Of a DNA stretch of 64,000 nucleotides, positions 25,473 through 34,300 are shown in pieces. The stretch is from the NCBI GenBank assembly GCA_000597885.1, contig CP004371.1, positions 5,596,001-5,660,000 on the forward strand, given 5' to 3'. Each line of letters opens with the position of its first letter. Within the stretch, counting starts at the first letter, position 1. Source of the DNA: Flammeovirgaceae bacterium 311. GTDB lineage: Bacteria > Bacteroidota > Bacteroidia > Cytophagales > Cyclobacteriaceae. The notes under the pieces are model-generated. The model searched no databases, had not been told where the DNA came from, and saw nothing but the letters and a program-made list of their open reading frames with translations. The position numbers and the translations under genes are program-made.

Positions 25473-26168
25473 ATGAAAACGACCGTATTGGAAACCCGGC
25501 AGCTGAACAAATACTTCTACGAGCCACAGAAGTTCCAGGTGCTCAGGAACATAAACCTGCAGGTGCAGGCGGGAGAGTTTGTTGCCCTGGTGGGCAAATC
25601 GGGCTGTGGCAAGTCTACGCTTATGTACATACTCTCCACCATGGATACCGATTACGAAGGGGAGCTCTACATCAGGGGGCAGAAGCTAACCGGCCAAAAG
25701 CAAAATGGACTGGCCCGGTTCCGGAACGAGCACATCGGCTTTGTGTTCCAGTTTCATTACCTGCTGCCAGAGTTTACAGTGCTGCAGAATGTGATGCTGC
25801 CGGCACAAAAACTAGGGCGTTACAGCACCAAAGAAATAGAAGAGCGGGCCTACAGCAAACTGGAGATGCTGGGCATGAAAGATCAGGCCCTGAAACCTAC
25901 CAACAAGCTCTCTGGCGGGCAGCAGCAGCGGGTGGCCATTGCCAGGGCGATGATCAATGATCCTACCATTGTGATGGGCGATGAGCCTACCGGTAACCTC
26001 GACAGCTACAATACCGGGCTGGTGCTGGAGATTTTTCAGGAGCTGAAGCAGGCCTATGGGCAAACCATCATTGCTGTTACCCACGACGATGCCTTTGCCC
26101 GGCGCACCGATCGCATTGTGGAAATGGTTGACGGTCGTATTACCGGATCAAACATTTTAGTATCTTGA
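25473..26168 (+). CDS. ABC transporter ATP-binding protein, MacB/LolD type
   Basis: 231 residues. Walker A is GKSGCGKST (41-49), signature [15 protein letters not shown] (146-160), Walker B IVMGDEP (166-172) with H-loop His204. It lies between the permease (3-base gap) and the histidine kinase (4-base overlap), so it is co-translated with both. Confidence 0.95.
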   Translation: MKTTVLETRQLNKYFYEPQKFQVLRNINLQVQAGEFVALVGKSGCGKSTLMYILSTMDTDYEGELYIRGQKLTGQKQNGLARFRNEHIGFVFQFHYLLPEFTVLQNVMLPAQKLGRYSTKEIEERAYSKLEMLGMKDQALKPTNKLSGGQQQRVAIARAMINDPTIVMGDEPTGNLDSYNTGLVLEIFQELKQAYGQTIIAVTHDDAFARRTDRIVEMVDGRITGSNILVS

Positions 26169-27196
26169 ATGCCAGAATTACCATCGGCTTGAGAGAGAAA
26201 AAAAGGCTGCTGCGCACTTACAGCATTATATTTGCCATTGTGGTAGTGGGATTTATTACCCGCATATACGTGCTGCCGGAACTAAGTCTGCCTTTTCACC
26301 TGCTGATGGCACTGGCATCCCTGCTTCTGGTGGCGGTTATTTGGGAGTCGTTTTACGGGATTAACAAGCTGCTGAACCGGCTGCTGCCCTATGAACGTTC
26401 CATGAGCCTGCGCATTGTGGTACAGATGCTGCTGGGGATTGCCGTAGCCCTGCTTGTACGCTACATCCTCAAAGTTTTTGGTGAGCCATACATGCCTTTT
26501 AGAATAGAAGGCTTCTTCAGGCTATCTACCTATGTGCTTTATATTTTTGCGGCAGTTGCCCTGAACCTTGGCTTTATAGCCGATTATTTTATTGGGCGCT
26601 GGAAGGATTCTATTCGGCTGGCAGAGCGGCTGGAGCGTGAAAAAACACAGGTACAGTTCGATAATCTGAAGAACCAGCTAAACCCACATTTCCTGTTCAA
26701 TGCCCTTAGCTCGCTCAACAGCCTGATTTATGAGGACCAGGCACTGGCCTCCCAATTCCTGCAGCAGCTCTCCAAAGTATACCGCTACCTGCTGCAACAC
26801 CAGGCCTCCGGTCAGGTAAGCCTGGCTACCGAGCTGGATTTCATTGCCAATTACACCAACCTACTGCAAACCCGTTTTGGAGAAGGGCTGCGCTTTAATT
26901 TTGATATCCGAAAGGATGATCTGGAAAGAGGAGTAGTGCCGGTAAGCCTGCAGGTGCTGATCGAAAATGCCATCAAACATAATGTGCTGAACAAGGCAAA
27001 CCCGCTAACCATTACCATCGAAACCGGTGCAGGCTACCTCTGTGTGTGCAATAACCGTCACCCAAAAAACATTATCGATTCTTCTAACAGGCAGGGCCTG
27101 CAAAACCTCCGCTCCTTATATGCTTACCTCTCTGCCGAACCCATGAATGTAGAAGAAACCAGTACCAGTTTTACCGTAAAACTTCCGCTGTTATGA
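26165..27196 (+). CDS. Sensor histidine kinase, LytS/YpdA-like (His_kinase family)
   Basis: The 343-residue protein has four membrane segments in the first 145 residues (no large sensor domain), then a coiled coil and the His_kinase family motif QLNPHFLFNALSSLNSLIYE with phospho-acceptor His175, followed by an HATPase-like end (VLIENAIKHNVLNKANPLTI, then GLQNLRSLY). It should sense a membrane signal and phosphorylate the LytTR regulator that overlaps it by 4 bases. It overlaps the ATPase gene by 4 bases too, as in bacteroidete exporter operons controlled by such pairs. Confidence 0.93.
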   Translation: MNARITIGLREKKRLLRTYSIIFAIVVVGFITRIYVLPELSLPFHLLMALASLLLVAVIWESFYGINKLLNRLLPYERSMSLRIVVQMLLGIAVALLVRYILKVFGEPYMPFRIEGFFRLSTYVLYIFAAVALNLGFIADYFIGRWKDSIRLAERLEREKTQVQFDNLKNQLNPHFLFNALSSLNSLIYEDQALASQFLQQLSKVYRYLLQHQASGQVSLATELDFIANYTNLLQTRFGEGLRFNFDIRKDDLERGVVPVSLQVLIENAIKHNVLNKANPLTITIETGAGYLCVCNNRHPKNIIDSSNRQGLQNLRSLYAYLSAEPMNVEETSTSFTVKLPLL

Positions 27197-27948
27197 ACAT
27201 ACTGCTCATTGAAGACGAATCACTGGTGGCCCGTAACCTGCAGAAAATGGTGCAGGAGCTGGACCCTGCCGCACAGGTGCTGGCTGTACTCGATAGTGTA
27301 GCAGCCGCAGTGGCCTGGTTCAGGCAGCACCCGCAGCCCGACCTGGTGCTGGCAGATATACAACTCTCCGATGGCATCAGCTTTGACATTTTCAGCCAGG
27401 TAGCGGTAGAGGCACCCATTATCTTTACCACCGCTTACGACGAGTATGCACTGAAAGCATTTAAGCTGAACAGCCTTGATTACCTGCTCAAGCCCATCGA
27501 CAAGGCAGAGCTGCAGAAAGCCCTGGAGAAGTACAAAAAACTTGAGAACACACACCTGCTTAGTGAGCAGCTGAAGCAGCTGATAGGAGGCACGGCAGCA
27601 GGCAGTAAAAAATATAAGGAACGCTTCCTGGTTACCCAGCGCAAAAGCCTGGTGCCGGTAGAAGCAGGGGAGATTGCCTGCTTCCATAAAGAAGAACTCA
27701 TCTATCTCCACACTTTCGGAAACGAACGTTTCATCGCCGAGTATGCTACCCTTGATGAAATTCAGGACCTCCTGAATCCAGCCCATTTTTTCAGGGCAAA
27801 CCGGCAATACCTTATCCACATCCACAGCATAGACCGCATCCGCTCCACCTACAAAGGTCTTTCCGTACACCTGAAGCCCCCCCTCAATCAGGAAATCGAC
27901 ATCAGCCGCGAAAAAGCCGCCGCTTTCAAGGAGTGGATCAGTGAGTAA
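27193..27948 (+). CDS. LytTR-family response regulator
   Basis: 251 residues. The receiver domain has the acidic pair Glu7/Asp8, phospho-acceptor Asp55 in LVLADIQLSDG, and Lys100 in YLLKPIDKAE. A linker leads to a LytTR DNA-binding domain from about residue 143 (FLVTQRKSLVPVEAGEIAC, FFRANRQYLIHIHSID). It probably controls the exporter operon in which it is the last gene. Confidence 0.95.
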   Translation: MNILLIEDESLVARNLQKMVQELDPAAQVLAVLDSVAAAVAWFRQHPQPDLVLADIQLSDGISFDIFSQVAVEAPIIFTTAYDEYALKAFKLNSLDYLLKPIDKAELQKALEKYKKLENTHLLSEQLKQLIGGTAAGSKKYKERFLVTQRKSLVPVEAGEIACFHKEELIYLHTFGNERFIAEYATLDEIQDLLNPAHFFRANRQYLIHIHSIDRIRSTYKGLSVHLKPPLNQEIDISREKAAAFKEWISE

Positions 27949-28324
27949 GAGGGGCAGTATAAAATCCGTTGTTTAGGTTCAGCGTTTCGGTCTACTGGTA
28001 AACCTCAACAGTCCCTGTGTGCTCACTTAATTGGGCTGATTTCATCTAAGAAATTTGGAAATTTATACAGTGATCAGGGAGTACTGTGATTGTATTATTC
28101 TTAATTCTAATTAACTTTCTACCCATCCAGAGGCCGTTCCAGAACATTTGAGTTTGAAGTATAAGGCAAGAATAGCTGCTGCGTCCAAGACCAGGGAGCA
28201 GCGGTATTGTTGACAGATGGGCCTGTGCGTATGCCGGACAAATTTCTGCTATCCATGGGATATGACTGCCACTTTGTGAGGGTCCGGAATTCTGAATAGG
28301 AGCCATTTTAAATCCACTACAGCT

Positions 28325-28348
28325 GTCCACTTAATTGTGGACTTTTTT
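28325..28348 (+). terminator. Intrinsic terminator
   Basis: GTCCAC (28325-28330), loop TTAATT, GTGGAC (28337-28342), then six T (28343-28348): a textbook terminator on the plus strand. The nearest upstream gene ends 377 bases away. Confidence 0.8.
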
Positions 28349-28361
28349 CTAAGTTGCATGA

Positions 28362-28371
28362 CAAACGTTTG
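28362..28371 (+). promoter_or_regulatory. LacI-type operator candidate
   Basis: CAAACGTTTG is a perfect 10-base palindrome with the central CG of LacI/GalR-family operators, 40 bases before the sugar transporter ATG. The flanks GTTGCATGA and CATTTAG partly repeat TTGCAT. No LacI-family gene is in the window. Confidence 0.5.
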
Positions 28372-28411
28372 CATTTAGTGTCGTTAAGGAATCCAAACTT
28401 TTCAAATATTT

Positions 28412-29770
28412 ATGGCACAGGCTGTACAAACTCCGAAGACTTCTGTAGCGCAACCCCTACAGGTAGAAGGCAAAAGAAGGCTTAGCTTCTGGGAAATATG
28501 GAATATGAGCTTTGGCTTTCTGGGCATTCAGTTTGGCTTTGCTCTCCAGAATGCAAATGTGAGCCGCATTTTCGAAACTCTGGGTGGTACCGAAATTGCG
28601 CTTTACTGGCTGGCAGCTCCTGTAACAGGGCTGGTGGTGCAGCCTATTATTGGCTACTTAAGCGACCGTACCTGGCACCCCACCTTAGGTCGCCGGCGGC
28701 CCTTCTTCCTGATTGGTGCCATCCTGGCCTCTGCTGCTTTGTTCGTAATGCCCAATGCCTCAATGTTGTGGATGGCAGTAGGCATGCTCTGGATTCTGGA
28801 TACCTCCATTAACATCTCCATGGAGCCGTTCCGGGCACTGGTGGGCGACCTACTACCCTCCAGCCAGCGAACTACCGGTTTTGCTACACAAACTTTCTTT
28901 ATTGGTGTGGGTGCGGTGGTAGCCTCCCTGCTGCCTTTCATTTTTAACAACTGGTTCAATATTCCCAACACAGCTCCCGAGGGTGAGATTCCACCCTCTG
29001 TGAAATGGTCATTTTATGTGGGGGGTGTGGTATTCTTCTCTGCAGTGCTCTGGACGGTTCTGCGCACCCGCGAGTATCCGCCTGAAGATATGGAGGAATT
29101 CAGGGCGGAAAATGCCAGTACCAGCTTTATGGACGGGGTAAAAGAAACTGTACTCGGTATATTCAATATGCCCAAAACCATGCTGCAGCTGGCAGTGGTG
29201 CAGTTCTTTTCCTGGTTTGCCCTGTTTTCCATGTGGATCTACACCACCAAAGCCATCACCAGCCATGTATATGGCACATCTGATACTACCTCTGTGCTCT
29301 ACAACGAGGGTGCCGACTGGGTAGGGGTATGCTTTGCAGTATACAATGGTGTGTCTGCCCTGATTGCACTGGCCCTGCCCTTCCTGGCCAGGGCCACCAG
29401 CCGTAAGTTAACCCATCTGATTTGCCTGGTGCTGGGTGGGCTGGGGCTTATTTCCATCTACTTTATTTCAAACCCCTATATGCTGCTGGTTTCCATGGTG
29501 GGCGTAGGTATTGCCTGGGCCAGCATTTTATCCATACCCTATTCCATTCTGGCGGGCGCACTTCCGGCTAAACGAATGGGCTACTATATGGGGGTTTTCA
29601 ACTTTTTCATCGTAATCCCCCAGATCGTAGCCGGCTCTATCCTGGATTTTGTAACCAACAACATCTTCGAAGGGGAAGCAGTGCTGGCCCTGGTGCTCGG
29701 TGGCTGCGCCATGATTGTAGGGGGCTTTCTTACCCTGATGGTAAATGATGTGGATGAACATAAGGCATAG
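28412..29770 (+). CDS. MFS sugar transporter, SLC45/GPH-like
   Basis: The 452-residue protein has 12 predicted membrane segments. Its segment FGFALQNANVSRIFETLGG, the loop SDRTWHPTLGRRRPFFLIG and the central DTSINISMEPFRALVGDLLP closely follow the bacterial maltose/sucrose-type SLC45-like carriers, which co-transport sugar with H+. It is single in its unit, and a LacI-type palindrome 40 bases upstream fits sugar-regulated expression. It ends 3 bases from the convergent VOC gene, so termini overlap closely. Confidence 0.87.
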   Translation: MAQAVQTPKTSVAQPLQVEGKRRLSFWEIWNMSFGFLGIQFGFALQNANVSRIFETLGGTEIALYWLAAPVTGLVVQPIIGYLSDRTWHPTLGRRRPFFLIGAILASAALFVMPNASMLWMAVGMLWILDTSINISMEPFRALVGDLLPSSQRTTGFATQTFFIGVGAVVASLLPFIFNNWFNIPNTAPEGEIPPSVKWSFYVGGVVFFSAVLWTVLRTREYPPEDMEEFRAENASTSFMDGVKETVLGIFNMPKTMLQLAVVQFFSWFALFSMWIYTTKAITSHVYGTSDTTSVLYNEGADWVGVCFAVYNGVSALIALALPFLARATSRKLTHLICLVLGGLGLISIYFISNPYMLLVSMVGVGIAWASILSIPYSILAGALPAKRMGYYMGVFNFFIVIPQIVAGSILDFVTNNIFEGEAVLALVLGGCAMIVGGFLTLMVNDVDEHKA

Positions 29771-29773
29771 CGC

Positions 29774-30151
29774 CTATGCCTCCTCCGCCTGTACCACCCA
29801 CCACTGGTTGCCAAAAGGATCGTTGAAGCCCGCAGTAAAGCCGTAGTCTTTCCGCTGAGGTTCCATCAGGCTTTTGGCCCCTGCGGCGATTGCTGCCTTG
29901 TATACGCTTTCAGTGTCTTCAACATACAGATACATACCCGCCGTTTTCTCGGTCCAGCTGTCACCGGCCTGGGCAAACATGATCACGGCATCGTGTATTT
30001 TCAGCTCACCGTGCATAATGCCACTATCTTCTGCAGGAACGATCAGTTGTTCGGTGGCCCCAAATACCTTTTTGGCAAAATCAGAAAATAGCTTTGCATC
30101 TTTCAGGATCAGGTAGGGCATTACGGGCAGGTACTGTGCTGGAATTTTCAT
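29774..30151 (-). CDS. VOC-family protein (PhnB/glyoxalase-like)
   Basis: About 125 residues from ATG 30151 (frame open to 30175); MKIPAQYLPVMPYLILKDA is the usual start of PhnB-type small VOC proteins. The two betaalphabetabetabeta halves carry a His near KIHDAVIMFAQAG-like and a late Glu in the DPFGNQWWVVQ end typical of the family. It may bind a metal but the ligands are not certain. It is convergent with the sugar transporter and stands alone; function unknown. Confidence 0.85.
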   Translation of the reverse strand: MKIPAQYLPVMPYLILKDAKLFSDFAKKVFGATEQLIVPAEDSGIMHGELKIHDAVIMFAQAGDSWTEKTAGMYLYVEDTESVYKAAIAAGAKSLMEPQRKDYGFTAGFNDPFGNQWWVVQAEEA

Positions 30152-30227
30152 GTGGTTTACTTTTGATTGAATCATACTACTAAAGTAACCTTGCAGGAAA
30201 GAGTAAAATAGGAAAAAACCGACATCT

Positions 30228-31043
30228 TTAAACCCGCATCCAGTCCAGTCCTTCTGCCTTGCCGGAAAAGAAGTGGCGGGGGTTCAATCCTGAAAACTGC
30301 TTAAAATCCTGGATAAAATGCGACTGGTCATAATACCCGCACTCCAGGGCAATCTGGGCAAGGGTATTAACTGAGGCCGGGCTGTAGGCATTGAAGGCTT
30401 TGTGAAACCGCACAATTCTGGAGAAAATTTTAGGACTAAAGCCGCTTAGCTCCTTAAAATTTCGCTCATATTGCCGCAGGGAAAGGCAGGCCTCCTGCGC
30501 CAGTGCATCCATTTTTATGCAGCCACCACTTTGCATGATCAGGTGCATGGAAGCACAAATGGCTGATGAGGAGTCCCTGGAGGAGATACTTTTCAGCCTT
30601 AGCTCCAGAAAACGGCTCAAGAGCTGCACCCTTTCCCCATTATCTGCCGCCCCCATGATCTTTTCTTCCAGCCTTTTTCCATCAGCCCCTAACAAACCAT
30701 TTAGATCTGTATATTGATCCACAATTTCAGTAGCCGGAATGCCAAACAGCAGCGATAAGGTGTAGGGATAGAGGTAAGTACCGAATATGCCAAAGCACTC
30801 ATTGATCTGAAAGCGGCTGGTATGGCTGGTCTGCCCCTGCAATCCTGAAATAGATGACTTCTCCCGCCTTCCGTTTGCCTTCACTTCATCAAACTGCCCC
30901 TGGTAATGAAAAACCAGCTCCGGGCAAACATCGGCCATTGCATGATGCAGGTAAGCAGGCTGATCGCTCTCCAGCACCCAGAAGAACCTGATGTAAGGGG
31001 CCAGCTGTACCGGGGGTGGTATGGTATAATAAACGGTTGCCAT
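30228..31043 (-). CDS. AraC-family transcriptional regulator
   Basis: 271 residues. The N-terminal part (TIPPPVQLAPYIRFFWVLE, VFHYQGQFDEVK) is the DUF6597-type ligand/dimer region, and the C-terminal ~100 residues carry two helix-turn-helix units ending in LAQIALECGYYDQSHFIQDF, a classic AraC second recognition motif. It lies between the VOC gene and the divergent helicase gene; its targets are not known. Confidence 0.92.
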   Translation of the reverse strand: MATVYYTIPPPVQLAPYIRFFWVLESDQPAYLHHAMADVCPELVFHYQGQFDEVKANGRREKSSISGLQGQTSHTSRFQINECFGIFGTYLYPYTLSLLFGIPATEIVDQYTDLNGLLGADGKRLEEKIMGAADNGERVQLLSRFLELRLKSISSRDSSSAICASMHLIMQSGGCIKMDALAQEACLSLRQYERNFKELSGFSPKIFSRIVRFHKAFNAYSPASVNTLAQIALECGYYDQSHFIQDFKQFSGLNPRHFFSGKAEGLDWMRV

Positions 31044-31368
31044 CTTTAGTCTGTGGCTTCGCTGTTTAGATCCAAAAATGCTATAAGGGAAATGTACTAC
31101 TAATTTTTTAAAAGATAAGCGGCAGGTTTTAGGTATAACATCTCAACCTAAATAAGCCCTTTAACCTTAAGACTTTGCTTAATGTAATAGAACAGCTTTA
31201 GCCAGCTGGTAAGTATTTATTGTTAAAAATATCAGAGTATGCCGGCAGAATATTTATCTTAACCCCCTGAACATATGGCGTGTTCAAAAAGCTGTACTTC
31301 CCGCTTTTCAGCCTTACAATAAGGGAACGGCAGCGTTTTACCAGCACACGCTACTGATTAAAGCCATC
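31044..31368. other. Intergenic region before the helicase-nuclease gene
   Basis: These 325 bases are A/T-rich, divergent between the AraC gene and the helicase-nuclease. No open frame, RNA or convincing -33/-7 pair is seen. Confidence 0.4.
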
Positions 31369-34300
31369 ATGCAGGAAATAGTCTTATCACGCCTGGAAGC
31401 ATCCCGAAAGGAGCTGCTCGACCTGGGGCTGCGAAATCCTTTGCTCAACTACCGGGGCTCTAAAAGCAGGGGTTTACACATTGTGCAGGAGAAATCTGTC
31501 TGCATCTATGATATCCTGGTAAAGCAGGGCAAGGCCATGACTTTTCTGCCAAAGAAAAAATCAGAAGGTGCCGGAAAAGAAGGGGAGGAGGGCCAGCTGG
31601 AGTTTCTGGAGCCAACGGATGCCTCGCTGGAGCAGGCCTATGGCGATACAAAGTTGCAGACAGAAGAAACGGAACTTACGCTCCAGAACAAGCTCCTGAA
31701 TACCTATTACGCTGCCCGTACCAGCCTGGAGGAGCAGGGTGTAAACATCCTGTACATTGCCCTGGGCAAACTGCACTGGTACGAAACTACCAGCAGTGAA
31801 GAGGCAAGGCTGGCACCCCTGCTGCTGATTCCCGTCTCCCTGGAGCGCCATACGGCCAGGGAGCGCTTCCGCATCCGCTATACCCTGGCAGAGCTGGAGG
31901 GCAACCTTTCGCTGCAGGCAAAACAGAAGGCCGAGTATGGCATCAGCTTACCTGATCTGCCCGAGACAGATGATTTCAGCCTCGATAAATATTTTGAAGA
32001 GATACAGGAGGCAGTGGGCCACCTGCCCAGGTGGAAGGTAGAGCAGGATTCCATTGAGCTGGGTTTTTTCTCCTTTGGCAAATTCATGATCTACCACGAT
32101 CTGGATAATGCAAAATGGCCTGAAGGAAGCAAACCAGCCGAGCATGAAGTGCTACAGGCATTATTCCACGAAGGTTTCAGCGAGCCACCACCCTCCGTTC
32201 CGGAAGAGGCTTTCCTGGATGATGAAACCGACGCCAACCAGCTTTTTCAGGCAGTAGATGCCGATAGTTCACAGGTGTTGGCCATGCTGGCCGTGCATGA
32301 GGGGCGGAACCTGGTAATCCAGGGTCCTCCGGGCACCGGCAAATCGCAAACCATTACCAACATTATTGCCAATGCCATCGGGCAGGGTAAAAAAGTGCTG
32401 TTTGTCTCTGAAAAAATGGCCGCCCTGGAGGTGGTGAAGCGCCGCCTGGATACCATTCATCTGGGAGAGGCCTGCCTGGAATTGCACAGCCACAAGGCCA
32501 ATAAAAAAGTGCTGCACGAGGAACTAAGGCGGGTACTGGAGCTAAGAAAGCCTGCCCTGCACCACCTGGAGCAGGAGGTTGTGCTATTGGAGGACTACAG
32601 AGCCGAGTTGAACAGCTATAGCAGTGCTGTCAATACAGAGATCAGGCAGAGTGGCCTCACGCCCTACCAGGTAAAAGGATACTTGCTGCAGCTGGCTGAA
32701 AAAATCAGGAATGTTCCTTTGCCAAACATTCCACTACCTAACCTGAATAAATGGGATGGCAGTACCATGAGGCGGGCAGAAGCCCTGGCCGATCGGATAC
32801 AGGCCAGGTTAAAAGATATAGGTACACCAGCTAACCTACAGTTTTGGGGTAGCCGCTTAAAAGTGCTGCTCCCTCATGAGCAGGAGCGTTTGCCGCTTCT
32901 GCTGCAAAAAACAGTGGGCGCTGTAGAAGCGCTGCAGCAACAGGGTGCAGATGCCGCAGAAACCTTTGGCCTGACCTCCCCCGCAGACCGCAGGGATAGC
33001 CTGAAGCTGCTGGACATGACTGAAATACTTTCCCGGCAGCCCGATGTAAGCGAGCTGGCGGTAAAAGATGATGCCTGGCTGTTCAAAACGGCGGATATCG
33101 TGGAGCTGCTGCAGATGGGTAAGCACCTGGCAGCACTTCATCAGCAGTATGGGGATATTTTTATTGCCGAAGCCTGGGAGCAGGATGTGCTGGAGATACG
33201 GCAGAACCTGCTGGCCTATGGTGATAAGTGGTATAAATTCTTCATTGGTGATTACCGGAAAAGCAACAAACAGCTGGCAGGACTGCTTAAAGTAAAGCTG
33301 CCAAAAGATACTGAAACAAGGCTTCAGTGGGTGGATAGTCTGCTGGAGGCAAAGCAGCTTAGCACTGGTTTGGTAAGCTATGAAAGTCTGGCGTCGGGGC
33401 TTTTTGGCAGGCGATGGCAGGGCTTAAACTCAGACTGGAATGCCCTAACCACCGCCGCTACCTACCTGGCAGAACTGCACCAGATGATCAGGAACCGGAA
33501 ATGGCCTGTTGAAATCTTAAATTATATAGAGGCTAATCCGGAGCCGGCTGTTGCTAAACAGCACAAACATGTATTAACTGACAGGCTTGCCGAACATGAG
33601 GCAGCTGTTCAGGAGCTGGTCCGGAAACTGGAACTGGATGAAAATACCCGCTTTGGCGGGTCCACTTTTTTACTGCAGCCTTTTGAGCAACAGTTGCAGC
33701 TTAGCCGGGAATGGATAGACCATCTGCCGGAAATACACCAGGTCATCTCCTGGAATAACCTGGCAGAAACCGCTGCGGAAGAAGGATTTGCCGGACTGGC
33801 AGAGGTATCCATTTCCTGGCCCATTGCGAAAGATTATCTGAAATACAGCCTGCAAAAGGCCTGGTACCAGTACCTGCTGGAGCAGGCCATTACAGATGAG
33901 CCGGCCCTGCGTAAATTTGAACGCAGCAGCCATGAGGAGGCGGTAAAACAGTTCAGGCGATTGGACCTGCTTAACCTGCAGTACAACAGGGCCAGGGCTG
34001 CCTCCATCCACTGGGAAAATATCCCGCGGCTGGAGGCCGGCGGTCAGGTGAACATTCTGCGCACTGAGTTTCACAAAAAAGCCCGGCACATGCCCATCCG
34101 TAAGCTGATGCGCGAGGCAGGACTGGCCATTCAGGCCATCAAGCCGGTATTTATGATGAGCCCGCTCTCCATTGCCAATTTCCTGCCTCCGGGCAGCATG
34201 GAGTTTGACCTGGTGATTTTTGATGAAGCAAGCCAGGTACGGCCGGTGGAGGCGCTGGGCGCTATTTTAAGAGCAAAGCAACTGGTGGTGGTAGGCGATA

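Larger units (their letters stand above)
27949..28411. other. Intergenic region with unassigned sequence, a terminator and an operator
   Basis: No coding gene is recognised in 463 bases. The plus strand holds a clear intrinsic terminator at 28325-28348 and, further right, a LacI-type palindrome (28362-28371) before the sugar transporter. The ~370 bases before the terminator have an ACAGT/ACTGT hairpin near 28058-28078 but no recognised RNA family. Either the LytTR operon has a long 3' tail, or a small RNA ends at the terminator. Confidence 0.4.

Noticed and set aside
28046-28330. 94-codon frame on the minus strand
   Set aside because: No family-like pattern; it overlaps the plus-strand terminator and has odd composition rich in Ser and Pro.
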